Assembly: GCA_948567375.1 (NCBI GenBank)
Contig: OX419761.1
Location: forward strand, 17,424,501 to 17,488,500
Direction of reading: 5' to 3'
DNA: 64,000 bases
Origin: Lunularia cruciata
Lineage: Eukaryota > Streptophyta > Marchantiopsida > Lunulariales > Lunulariaceae
The notes beneath the pieces are model-generated. The model had not been told where the DNA came from and made no database searches. It saw only the letters and a program-made list of their open reading frames with translations. How positions within the stretch are numbered: the stretch's first letter is position 1; the number at the start of each line of letters is the position of its first letter. Position numbers and translations under genes: made by a program. Positions 25,617 to 36,340 of this stretch are shown here, one piece after another.

Positions 25617-26372
25617 TCAAAGGTTGCTCAATTCCATTGGTACTGGTCCACCCATGTATGGCATTTCTGCCCGATAATGTTGAGGTGGAACTACTCCTTC
25701 ACCTCCACCTAATGCTCTTGCTATTCTTTGCGCACAAGCAATGGCTTCAAATACCGTGCGAGGGTTTTGCACCATGACTTCTTGGCAAATCCGCTCTTTT
25801 AATCCTCGTTTGAAATTATCGAGAGCCTCTGCTGGACTCATGTCGGTGATTGCAACTTGTAGATCCAGAAAGGCCTCCACATACTCTTGTACGCTATTCT
25901 TTTGTCTCAATCTCCATAGTCGGGTTTGAGCCATCTACACAGAATCCACCGATTGGAAATTCTTCAACAGTCCTTCTTGTATTGCTGTCCATGTGACCTC
26001 CCTTCTCTCGGCCAGCATGGATCGTTCCCAATCATCATACCATGTGAGCGCTTTATCGGTCAAGTACCTACACGCAAACACGCCTACAGCATGCTCTGTG
26101 ATCTCTGTTGAGAACAATCGGAAATATCGATTCATTCTCAAGATCCAATTTTCCACTACTCCCATCAAACGCTGCCCCTTGTAAGGCTCGATGTTGCAGG
26201 TCTTCTTCATCCGGAGTAGCAATGGGGTTTCATCATTGATAGGGTTTGTAGGCACGGGTGCCTCTCCAAGTACTTCAGTTGCAGGTACTGGGTTTTGAGA
26301 CGGCTCTTCTCCTTGCATGGCTTGATTTTTCATGAGGATCTGCACTTGACTTTGTAATGTTTCCATGGTCAT
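25617..26372 (-). pseudogene. R2 gag
   Basis: The Gag capsid region includes CNIEPYKGQ, VVENWILRMNRYFRLF, ALTWYDDWE, and later VEAFLDLQVAI and ALDNFKRGLKERI, typical of plant Gypsy retrotransposon_gag domains. A single in-frame TAG at about 25932-25934 splits it, and R1 has CAG at that codon. Both halves lie in one frame, so only this base change and a TGA at the end interrupt Gag. Gag would package element RNA in cytoplasmic particles. Confidence 0.88.
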
Positions 26373-26474
26373 CTTAATCTCTCAAAATTCATTCAGCATC
26401 CCTTGCATTCCTTACACCAGCTCTTGCAACTGCGGATCCATGGTTCCTGCAACACCCAATTGCTAACATCTACT

Positions 26475-26904
26475 TCAATACAGAGTCAATATAATCACTC
26501 TGGAAGGTGCACATACTATCAGAACTACCATTGGGACCTCAGAAGCTATCACTCGTTGATAATACTCCTCACCAAAATTCCTAACCATAAAATCTCTAAA
26601 CATCACTTTCGGCCTCACTACATAACGGATTTCTACTTGAGTGTTGAAAGGGAGAGGATTTGGGACATTCATATCCATACTATTATAATAGAATGGAGAT
26701 CGTCAAATCCCACTTTCTATCATATATCACCACAGGTAGAATCACCAGGTTTGGTGAGTTCATCACTTTGTCCATGAATTCCGCACCAAAGTGATAAACT
26801 AGCGATACCCTCATCTGCTCACGCTGGATGTACATAACCTTGATGTGGAATGGGTTTGAAAATGGAAAGCTAGGTGCGGGAAATTGTCCCCCCGGCGCAT
26901 CCAT
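26475..26904 (-). pseudogene. R2 pre-gag reading frames, SPFH-like
   Basis: Two adjacent short frames precede gag. The first (26683-26904) starts MDAPGGQF and includes VSLVYHFGAEF and NLVILPVVIYDR. The second (26475-26678) includes NVPNPLPFNTQVEIRY, NFGEEYYQRVIASEV. R1 has both, with the break between them at the same place. The second part recalls SPFH/prohibitin-type domains (pattern VxYRVxP...FGxxYxxRV), which is a judgement from pattern memory. The role in the element is unknown, and capture of a host-type membrane-scaffold domain is a possibility. Confidence 0.5.
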
Positions 26905-27031
26905 CCCATCCGCTCTCTAAAGCCCTTCCTAAGTCTAGCGATTACTCTATATTCTCCATCTCAAATTACTCAGTTTCAGTAGTTCGTGCTATTCCAAGAG
27001 GGGTGATCCACTCTCTTGGACTAGAACATTC

Positions 27032-27043
27032 GCTTTGATACCA
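27032..27043 (-). other. R2 primer-binding site (initiator tRNA-Met type)
   Basis: The minus strand reads TGGTATCAAAGC two bases after the 5' LTR, identical to the R1 site and one base away from the common plant iMet site. Confidence 0.85.
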
Positions 27044-27044
27044 T

Positions 27045-27784
27045 TGTAATACTCCGAGGACAAGAGAAGAGAGAAAACACAGATTGCACACTCAAACATT
27101 CGATGCTCCAAGGGAACACCTTCTCTTTATTATATAGACAAAGAGGATCTCCTCCAAGGAAGCTCCACCATAGGATTAGGGACACAGATAGGTGACATGT
27201 CAGCAAGCTCCACCCTTGGATTACTTACTTGGATGGGTGACCTGTCTGGTCTAGGTCCTATCTGGTTGGTCAAACAAGCTTTGACCGGAGGGAATCTTTT
27301 AGGGAATCTTCTTGTAGGAATCTCAGAATCACGTGAGTAAGGTACCGTTGGAAAGCTCTTGACAAGAAAAAGCAAGGGGATGGAAGGCTGACCTTTTCTC
27401 CCTTGGGAGGAAGGAATTTGCACATTTTTGAGGCCTAATTCATCCGTTTAGGCCTCCGAAATTGCCTTCAAAGATTTCAGGCATATTTCGGTTCCTACTC
27501 TACTAGTAGAAGTCCCCTTTTGGTGATACCTCTTTCTGATCTGTTTAGTCCATCATGTGTAACATCCTTCCTGATGTTACCAAACCAATTCTCACCTTTA
27601 AATCATATGTCTAGCTATTGGTTCTAAGGTTCTCAAGTCTATTTCGGTTTCTGCCCTATTAGTACAAGTACTCTTTTGGTGATACTTCTATTTGATCTAT
27701 TTTGACCATCATGTATAACATCATTCTAGAAGTTACCAAACCGAATTTCACATCTAGATCATATGGCTAACCCTTGGTATTACA
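27045..27784 (-). repeat. R2 5' LTR
   Basis: This is the upstream LTR of R2 with TG...CA ends. A TATA-like TATATAATAAAG (minus strand) lies near 27127-27138. GTGCC follows at 27785-27789 and duplicates 21180-21184. Confidence 0.95.
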
Positions 27785-27857
27785 GTGCCCAACACAATGG
27801 AAAAATTCTTGGGAAATTGAAGGATGTGGTCAATGAGTTCCAAGATATCTTTCTTGA

Positions 27858-28602
27858 TGTAATACTTTGAGGATATGAGACCTGAAGAGAAACACACCAT
27901 GAGAAACACACACTTTCACACTCAAACTCAGATGCCCCAAAGGAGCACCTTCTCTTTATTATATAGGCAAAGCGTATCTCCTCCAATGAAGCTCCACCAT
28001 AGGATTAGGTACATAGATAAGTGACATGTCAGCAAGATCCACCCTTGGATTACTTACTTGGATGGGTGACATGTTGGTCCTGGTCCTATCTAGTTGGTCA
28101 AACAAGCTTTGACCGGAAGGAATCTTTTAGAGAATCTTCCTATAGGAATCTTAGAATCACGTGGGTGAGGTACTGTTGGAAAGCTCTCGACGAGACATAG
28201 CAGGGGGGAGGAAAGGCTAGCCTTTATTCAGTTGGAGGGGGAGAGTGTGCACATTTTCAAGGCCTAATTCATCCAATTAGGCCTCCAAAGATTTCAAGCA
28301 TATTTTGATTCCAACTCTACTAGTAGAAGTCCCATTTTGGTGATATCTCTTTCTGATCTATTCAATCCATCCTGTGTAACATCCTTCCAGATATTACCAA
28401 CCGAATTCTCACCTTCAAATCATATGTCTAGCTATTGGTTCTAAGGTTTTCAAATCTATTTTGGTTTTTTGCCCTATTAGTAGAAGTACCCTTTTGGTGA
28501 TACTTCTATCTGATCTATTTTGACCATCATGTATAACATCATTCTAGATGTTACCAAACCAAATTTCACATCTAGATCATATGGCTAGCTCTTGGTATTA
28601 CA
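27858..28602 (-). mobile_element. Solo LTR S1 (R2 family)
   Basis: This single LTR of about 745 bp, related to the R2 LTRs and in the same orientation, is inserted in R1 pol. Target duplication CTTGA flanks it at 27853-27857 and 28603-28607. R1 protein text runs up to it (DVVNEFQDIF) and resumes directly after it ([10 protein letters not shown]). No internal element sequence remains, so LTR-LTR recombination removed it. Confidence 0.94.
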
Positions 28603-29530
28603 CTTGATGAATTACCCATAAGTTTACCACAAAAAAAAAGAGTAGATCATAAAATTGAGACACGTCTTGGGAAGACAACTCCTTATAAGGCCCCATATCA
28701 ACTATCACCTCATGAGTTGGAAGAGTGTAGGGCTCAAATTGAGGATATGTTGCAGAATGGGTTTATCCAATCCAATGTATCACCATATGGGGCCCTTGTA
28801 TTGTTTGTGAAGAAGAAGGATGGAACAATGCACATGTGCATTGAATATCAGGGACTAAATCAACAAATGGTGAAGAACAAATATCCATTACCTTGCATAG
28901 ATGACTTTTTTGATCAATTGAATGGGGCAAAGGACTTCACCAAACTTGATTTGTGGAGCAATTACAACCAAATCAAGATTGCGGAAGAAGACATACAAAA
29001 CTACCTTTTGAACAAGGTATGGTTACTTTGAGTACTTGGTGATGCCGTTTGGCCTCACCAATGCTCCAACTACTTCCATGAGTTTGATGAATAAAATATT
29101 TCATATGTACTTTGATAAATTAGTTATCATTTTTCTTGATGACATCTTAGTTACAATAGGATGCTGATAGAGCACAAGCAACATCTATGAGAAGTCCTCC
29201 AAATTCTATGATAGAATCAATTATATGCCAAAATCTCAAAGTGCAAGTTTGGCAAATCTAAAGTAGACTACTTAGGGAATACAGTAAGTGTAGAGGGTAT
29301 CCAAGTGTTAATAGATAAAATAGATGTCATTAAAAAATGGAGTGCTCAAAAAGATCAAAGAGTTTCTTGGGGTTGACGGGGTTCTATCATCAATTTGTCA
29401 AGGACTTCTCCAAGATTGCACAACCTTTAACAACATATTGGGCAAGAGGAAGAGGTGGATATGGAGAACCACACAATAATTGGCCTTTTAGGAGTTGAAA
29501 GATGCATTACTACATGCATCAATCTTGAAA
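28603..29530 (+). pseudogene. R1 reverse transcriptase, broken
   Basis: RT blocks are in order: [37 protein letters not shown], then after a frameshift near 29020 MPFGLTNAP, and catalytic FLDD at 29132-29143. Further frameshifts occur at about 29160, 29350 and 29430. The upstream part of the same domain lies before S1 at 27785-27852. Comparison with R2 makes the identity certain; the copy is inactive. Confidence 0.9.
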
Positions 29531-29539
29531 TGGTATGGA

Positions 29540-30180
29540 CCCAAAACATCCAATCAAGATGGCTATAGATGCATTAGGTGTAGCAATAAGAGCAAATCTA
29601 CAACAAGAATGGTAGGATGGATGGCACCCAATTTCATGTTTCTCTTGTAAGTTGCTACTAGTAGAATGTAACTAACATACCACCAAACAAGAAGAGTTGG
29701 CCATTATCCTTGCAACCAAGCATTGGAAGCACTATTTGAGTGAGAAGGCATTGGTGGTAAAGATGGACCACAAACCTCTAGTCTACCTTGAGACACAAAA
29801 AGATCTTTCTTGTCAATAGATTCGGTGGGTATAGTGGAGACAAAACTTCAACATGACCATCAGATATGTGGAGGGCAAGAAGCAACTTGTAGATGCATTC
29901 ATCCAAATACCAATGGCAAACAATTTGGTGGTGGAAATCAAGATGAACCTTGAATTCTGGCCTATGATTCTTACTTCTACAAAAATTGATCCACAAATTG
30001 TAGGTGCTCAATCATGCAAAGGCATCACCAGCACCCAAGGACTCACCTTCCCGTGATGGTAGGTTGTGGATCCCAGATGATATAGATCTAAGAATCACCA
30101 TCCTAGTAAAATGTCATGATTCTACCATTGCATGTCACATTTGAATGGACAAGACCTTGGATGCAATCAAACACCATTAC
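29540..30180 (+). pseudogene. R1 RNase H and integrase zinc region, broken
   Basis: RNase H remnants include HTTKQEELAIILATKHW (about 29680-29730) and the PLVYLE block, followed by VEGKKQLVDAF at 29865-29900. The integrase HH zinc half ends at HHYYWPKMS near 30173-30200, with the Trp codon that R2 has lost. Several stops and frameshifts are present. Confidence 0.85.
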
Positions 30181-31174
30181 TATTGGCCCAAGATGAGCAA
30201 CGATGTGATGGAATATGTTTGGAGCTGCCTACTTTGTCAACAAAATAAGGCTTCTAATCAAGTTCCCACATGACTCCTCCAACCTCTTCCAACTCCTACA
30301 CAACATTGGGAATAGGTAAGCATGGATCTGGTTTGTGAGTTGCCCAAGACCACCTTTGGGTTTGATTACATCGTAGTCTTTATCGACCCACTCAGCAAAA
30401 TGTACATCCTACCACGAAGGATGTGATTGCCCCGCAACTAGCTCACTTGTACTTAGATGCAATATTTTCCCATCATGGCTTGTCTCAAGTGCTCATCATA
30501 GATAGAGGCATTCAATTCACTAGTTTATTTTGGAAAACACTCTTTGGGTTCTTCAAAATCAAATTGGCTATGTCCACATCTTACCATCCACAGACTGATG
30601 GATAAATAGAGAGGGAAAATCACACTATTGAGGACATGTTTTAGGGCTTTACTTTGAATGAGCAAGAGAGCTAGGATACCTTACTCCCATTGGTAGAATT
30701 TGCTTACAACAATTCGGTGAATGCCTCCACACAAGTCACATTGTTCTTCCTCATGTATAAAGAGCATCCTTCTCATGTTCAAGCTTTATTAAGGCCCATT
30801 TGATAGCTACCAAGGTTGACATTGTCAACAATTTTGTTTCTAGAATCCAATAGGAGGTGGAGTACACCAAGCACAAGTTGCAGATCACCCAAAATCGGCA
30901 AACATACTATGTAGATGCACACTGCTAACACATGGAGTTCAATGTTGGAGATCAAGTCTGGCTATCAACCACCAACCTCAAGTTAGTTGGTCCTCATAAG
31001 CTCAAACCTCATTTTATTGGACCTTTCTCCATCCTTCATCGCATTGGCACCGTGGCCTATCACCTCAAGCTACCACCACATATGAAGATTCACCCGGTGT
31101 TTCATGTTTCTTTATTTAGTCAATATGCTTCCCGGCCACCCCACTTCTCTTCCATCCAAGAAAGTTGACCTTGT
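30181..31174 (+). pseudogene. R1 integrase, broken
   Basis: The integrase zinc CxxC (CLLCQQNKA), the core blocks VLIIDRGIQF and SYHPQTDG (30423-30605), and the C-terminal module FNVGDQVWLST through HPVFHVSL (30932-31110) are visible. The string AACAAT, which is shortened in R2, is intact here near 30710. The domain then runs into solo LTR S2 and resumes as the chromodomain at 31719. Confidence 0.88.
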
Positions 31175-31179
31175 CCAGC

Positions 31180-31713
31180 TGTAACAATATGGAGTTTAGT
31201 AACAAAGTTAATTGGGCTTACGAAGTAGCACATAAGACAAATTAGCAATATGGAGTTTAGTGACAGAGTTAGTCGGGCTTACAAAGTAGCACATAAGACA
31301 AATTAGCAATATGGAGTTTAGCGACAAAGTTAGTCGGGCTTACGAAGTAGCACATAAGACAAATTAGCCTAGAATATTCTGGGAGTACCTAGGAAGCTTC
31401 TTGGGAAGCTTTCCGACTAGCTTAGCTTGCACCTCAAGTAAGTAGCTTCTGGAAGCTTCCAACTAGCTTAGCTTGCATGCCAAGTAGGCAGCTTCTAGAA
31501 GGAAGCTTCTTGAAAAGCTTCCTAGTTAACTTGGCTTGCACTCTAAGAAAGCGGCTTGAGGAAGCTTCTTTAGAAGCTTCTCAAAGGCCTTGTATGCTAC
31601 CTATAAATACCAAAGCCAAAGCTCATGCTAGGCATTTGAAGTTTTCCCTCATTCAAGTGTCCCAATGTGAGTTTCCATTCTCCTATTTCTCTCCTCACAT
31701 TCGGTCTTTTACA
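31180..31713 (+). mobile_element. Solo LTR S2 (other family)
   Basis: This insert of about 534 bp starts TGTAACAATATGG and ends CTTTTACA. It separates the R1 integrase from the chromodomain. The flanking 5-mers CCAGC (31175-31179) and CTAGC (31714-31718) are a target duplication with one later change. A TATA-like CTATAAATAC lies at 31601-31610, which supports a plus orientation. R2 carries no insert at the equivalent place. Its sequence is unrelated to the R1/R2 LTRs. Confidence 0.82.
31185..31367 (+). repeat. Three tandem 61 bp units in S2
   Basis: Three units of 61 bp start at 31185, 31246 and 31307, each beginning CAATATGGAGTTTAG and ending ACAAATTAG. They lie in the presumed U3 part of S2, where tandem units often hold enhancer-like sites. 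Further degenerate repeats around GAAGCTTC, with units of roughly 60 bp, follow at about 31390-31580. Confidence 0.95.
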
Positions 31714-31718
31714 CTAGC

Positions 31719-31885
31719 CTTGGTTGATGAGGTGGAGGAGTATGAGTCGAATGTATTCTCCTGAAATGCATCCATGGTACTTGCCATCTACATGTGGAAT
31801 ATTTGGTCCATTGGAAAGGATACCTACTATACAAGGCAATATGGGAGCCAATAGCCAACTTGACCAACGCACCAGTGTTAGTTTA
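31719..31885 (+). pseudogene. R1 chromodomain remnant
   Basis: After S2 the R1 reading continues with VDEVEEYE, then after a frameshift VEYLVHWKGY and WEPIANLTNAPVLV, ending in TAA. The Trp of WEP, which R2 lost, is present. Chromodomains at the integrase C-terminus are thought to direct insertion to marked chromatin. Confidence 0.85.
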
Positions 31886-31926
31886 ATCTTTTGAGCAATA
31901 ACTTTGCAACGAGGACGTTGCATCTT

Positions 31927-32160
31927 AAAAGGGGGGAGGTATGTAATACAAGCAACTAGACATGTTATCTAGAGTTGAAAATTGACTTGGGAACATCTAG
32001 AAGGCTGTTGTGTACAATGGGCTAGGTAGATCAGACAAAAGTGTCACCAAAAGAGTACTTCTACTAATAGGGCAAAAGATGAAAATAGCCTAAAAACTTT
32101 AGAGCCTATTTTGGAGGCCTAAACTGATGAATTAGACTTAAGGGAGGAAGGATCACTCCA
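31927..32160 (+). repeat. R1 polypurine tract and truncated 3' LTR
   Basis: AAAAGGGGGGAGGTA (31927-31941) precedes an LTR that starts TGTAATACAAGCAACTAG at 31942. It follows the 5' LTR for about 200 bases, with a small internal deletion, and then passes abruptly into segmental-duplication sequence (CCAACTTGTCTAAAAC). The 3' end of the LTR and about 130 bp of host flank were deleted together. Confidence 0.88.
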
Positions 32161-32169
32161 TATCCAACT

Positions 32170-35100
32170 TGTCTAAAACTAAATATTTTAAGATTTTATG
32201 GATGTTGAGCCATACAAAGATAATACTATTTCAGGTCTTTTACGTATAATATAGATGGCAAGCCATGTCAAAATCTCAAAGTGAGGAGATTTGATATGTG
32301 CATACAACCATACTAACAAAAGAAAAAATAGTTTAAGACCAAGTATTTGATATATTTTGTCTTTTATTGATTATATATATATAAAAGGTGATATAAGATA
32401 AACTCTAGAATAAAAATGTAGAGAAGGTTTGGTTGCTAAGCAATATCAAAACATGTCACGTCAGTCTTTTGTGAGTTCTATATATCTATCAAGCTATATT
32501 AAAATTAAAGCCTAGAACTTACAAAATTGAGAGATGTTCTTGACATATACCACTCTACAACAGAAATTGTGCTAAACCTGCTGCTCATCAAAGTGATACT
32601 ATTAGTGACGGTTTTCATAGGCATTATGTACAAGAAGGATAAAGTAATATTAAGCACATCAAGAATAATAACTCAATAAGGATAATAACTCATTCACTTA
32701 CAAATCTTCATGCTTTCCTCAATTCAATCAATCCCTCTCTTATGCCAAAGCTCCTCCAAAATCGACTCTACAAGAATAATTTATCAATGTCAGAAGATCC
32801 TTCTTTCACACTCACAAAGAATCCTCTAGAGTTAGAAGTTCTTCCAAGATCAACACCATAGTAATAGTAATAACACTTCTAAATAGAACAATCTCATTTT
32901 AAATCTAGAAAATCTCATAACGTCTCATTTTTCTTACTCAATCTCAAGGCTCTCCTTACATACTCACCAATATTATCATGGTAAGTACTTTGGCAACCCG
33001 GTAAAATACATACTTTCCTAATTTACTCTAGGTAAGGACCTTGGTCAATGTACCATAATATTTGTTTTTTGTCTCACATATCTACTTGTTTGAAGCTTCC
33101 AAGTATATTCCTTAAAACTCTATGATCTTCTACTAATTACAAATTACAATATATTCAAAGGTCAAGTCAAATCTACCTGACTTGACCTACCTCCACTACC
33201 AAATCTCTCCTAACTTGGTCAAGCCTATATGAGTTCAACACTTCTTATATGCAAAATCAATTCGATCATGTAAAGTCTAAGAGGATGTTTGTTTCCAATA
33301 GACTCTTATATAAAGTTCCTTAAGAAGTCTTTAACATAGATTTTTTTATAAAGAGATCACATTCTAATTTAATCTTATGTAAAATTTTCCAGGGAGTCTA
33401 GTTGAGTAAAAAATAATAAAATATTGGATTTCTCTTCTTATTTAGCTATAATAACTTAGTTAAAGATACCTTTAACTTAGTTATTATTAACCTTATCTAA
33501 CAATAAGTATCTCAAAACAATAGAAATATATCTATTGATTAATATGCATCTTAGGGTGTTAAAATGAAATCTTATAAATTTTCATAATCTATCTTAAGTT
33601 CTATAACTTAAACGTGTTGAAATATATTAGATGTTAAGCCATATCAAAATGTAATTTCAATTTTTCTATTATAGTTTAGATGCTTGTTGTATCAAAACTT
33701 GTCACGTCAAGTCTTCAATTTCTTGTAAAAATTTCAGGCCATACCAATACCATAGGACAACAAACTTGGGGATGTCATAAATATCATGCATAACAGCATT
33801 GTAATCTATAACTTCTGTATTATATATCTAGACTATAATCTAGGACCTAAAATAGTTGGAGATGTAGTAAATAAATAAATAAATAAATAAATATATATAT
33901 ATATATATAAGGATTGTCCATCTCATATATGCAGACTATAATCTAGGACCTAAAATAGGTAGAGATGTAGTAAATACCAATCCCATATAAGGATTGTGAC
34001 ATCTCATAATTGATCATTGTAATGTTAGTTACATTGCTTTTTATTTATGAGATCTTTGCTATTTCAGAACTATAGGATCTTCAAATGCCTTTCCCCATAT
34101 AGGATTACATGAGGTAAGTTATTTATTGATCATCTAAATGTTGTGTCATATCAAAACTCTAGTCTATAACCTGTAATATTTGGAGGAAGTTTGAATTTTA
34201 GGCCATAGTAGATGCGTCAACTTGTACTATCTTAACTTGTTATAGAGGCCAACATATCAGCTTATGTTTATGATGCTTGAGACTGTCATAAGTTTTGGTG
34301 CTAGAGAGTGTGTATATATATTTATTTAGAACTATTATATGAGATAAATGTGTATATAGATTATGATCATGTTTGCTTCCAAAACTACTTGAAAAGCTCT
34401 TATATATATTTTATGTAAAAAATATTATAAAAAATGTAAAATTATAGTTTATAGAAGTTAATAAAAGGTTTCTAAGTTCAATTATATCAAATAATTGCTT
34501 CATTACATAAAGATACATCAATATAATTTTAGTACTTCTTAGTTAGTATGATATAAAAATTATTCTGTTTTTATGTTTGATGATGGATCAAGATTATGAT
34601 ATATTGTTTAAGATTGTCTATTTATGAAATATTTTTTATCTCTTGAGCTCCATTCATACATTGGAGTTAAGCAAAGTAAGACTTATATGAATTATGATCA
34701 TGTTTTATTACAATATATCAATGTTATTTAAGTACTTCTTAGTTAGTATGACATAAAACTTATTCTGTTTTTATGCTTGATGATGAGTCCAAGGTTATGA
34801 TATATTGTTTAAGAACGTCTATTTATAAAATCTTGTTAATCTCTCAAGATCCAATAATTAATTGGAGTTAAGTAAAGTAAGACTTGTAATAATAATTTCA
34901 AATTGTGGATTGAATTTAAGCTGCTTGTATAAAGTTTGGGAGTAGGAGTGTATGTATAAGTATCTTGAAAAATTCTGTCCTCTCCAAAATTCAACTAAAA
35001 TTGTAGAAAGGATTGGAGTAGAAGAAATCACTAGTTCCAAAAAAGAATTAAAGACGTAATCTCTCAAGATCCAATAATTAATTGGAGTTAAGTAAAGTAA

Positions 35101-36340
35101 GACTTGTAATTATAATTTCAAATTGTGGATTGAATTTAAGCTGCTTGTATAAAGTTTGGGAGTAGGAGTGTATGTATAAGTATCTTGAAAAATTCTGTCC
35201 TCTCCAAAATTCAACTAAAATTGTAGAAAGGATTGGAGTAGAAGAAATCACTAGTTCCAAAAAAGGATTAAAGACGAAAATATAAAGGAAAGAAACTCAT
35301 GAGAAGAAGTATCAATGATATTATTGTATGAGCACACACAAAATATATATATAATTTTATTTTATTTTTTGTCCAGTGGGGGAGTATTTTCTATCAATAG
35401 AGGAAGCAAAGGGGGGGGGGGAGAAGAGGACTTTTAAGAAGTTCACAATGACTCCGTATCTTAGGAGATGAGAATATCCAAGGCAAACGATAAACTTGAC
35501 TTTTATATTGAGTGAATAGGCGACGTCAAGGTGAGTATCAATAAGCTAGAGCAACTAAGAAAGATAAACCACCATAGGCAAGGCTAGAAGAATTTGTATC
35601 AATGCAGAATGGAGAATAGGAAATGCCATAATTATAGAAGATTTGATTACTTACTAACATAATATTTTGTATGGTCATGATAATAGAAATGTTGCTTACC
35701 TCTCAATTATTGCTTAACTATGGGTATGAGGGAGCATTATAGAAAAATTTAGATCGAGGCGAAAAAAAACACTCTCACTTGACGAATAAAGACATAGATA
35801 AGATAAAGATTAGAATATTAATTGCTCTAAGAGCATCTAAATTGTGACATATGATCAACTTCATCCTTACCTTAACCTTGTTTATCTTCAAATTAATAAC
35901 TTAATCTTAATATAACTAAAAGAGAATTTATTACTTGATAATTTGAATTATTATAATTATTTTTAAGTAAGTAATACTTATAAAACTTATTCCATGTAAT
36001 TTAATTTATAATTGGAGTAAACTAATCCATTGCACTCTTTCAAAGATCTACCATAGAATAAGTAAGCATTATAAGCATTATAACATTGCAACATATTTTT
36101 AATGATATATTTCATTTATTACAAGCCTTTTGCTAAATAACCTTTATCTAATAATAGGAAAAATATCACAAATAATTTTTTATTCTTTGAGCCACTAATA
36201 TACATGGAATATATATTTTTTCTTGTTATATTTTGAAAAATACATAAAATCTAATCAGTAAATTACAAAATTTAAGTATTAATTTCGTTAAATTTAAATA
36301 AATATGGAAATCCACTTGAGTAGAGAGTTATAAAAATGGG
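32170..36340. other. AT-rich DNA of copy 2, no gene
   Basis: This stretch is collinear with about 1000-4780 and has no supported coding region. It includes an AAAT/TA simple repeat at about 33868-33908 and a run of 11 G near 35411. Segments of about 200 bp at 34534-34735 and 34731-34860 are partial duplicates of each other and run into the 220 bp tandem pair described separately. Confidence 0.6.
34837..35276. repeat. 220 bp tandem duplication
   Basis: Two direct units (34837-35056 and 35057-35276) differ by only a few bases. The matching stretch of copy 1, about 3456-3670, is single. The duplication is therefore specific to copy 2 and young. Confidence 0.95.

Larger units (their letters stand above)
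21185..27784 (-). mobile_element. R2: full-length chromovirus inside R1
   Basis: R2 is a complete Ty3/Gypsy chromovirus about 6.6 kb long, with two LTRs of about 740 bp (21185-21922 and 27045-27784). The 5 bp target duplication GTGCC lies at 21180-21184 and 27785-27789. The minus strand carries, in order, PBS, pre-gag, gag with a CCHC knuckle, protease, RT, RNase H, integrase and chromodomain, then the PPT. By eye the LTRs differ at about thirty positions plus small indels, so the insertion is not very recent. Inactivating changes are mostly TAG stops (five), one TGA and two single-base deletions, so this copy is not autonomous. Confidence 0.96.
18323..32160 (+). mobile_element. R1: old chromovirus with nested insertions
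   Basis: R1 is a plus-strand Ty3/Gypsy chromovirus inserted into copy 2 of the segmental duplication. It has a 5' LTR, a primer-binding site, pre-gag and gag, protease, RT/RNase H, integrase and a chromodomain, followed by a polypurine tract and a truncated 3' LTR. Removing three inserts restores a collinear element: R2 (21185-27784), solo LTR S1 (27858-28602) and solo LTR S2 (31180-31713). Frameshifts and stops of all kinds make it dead. The deletion at its right end removed most of the 3' LTR and about 130 bp of flanking DNA. Confidence 0.92.
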
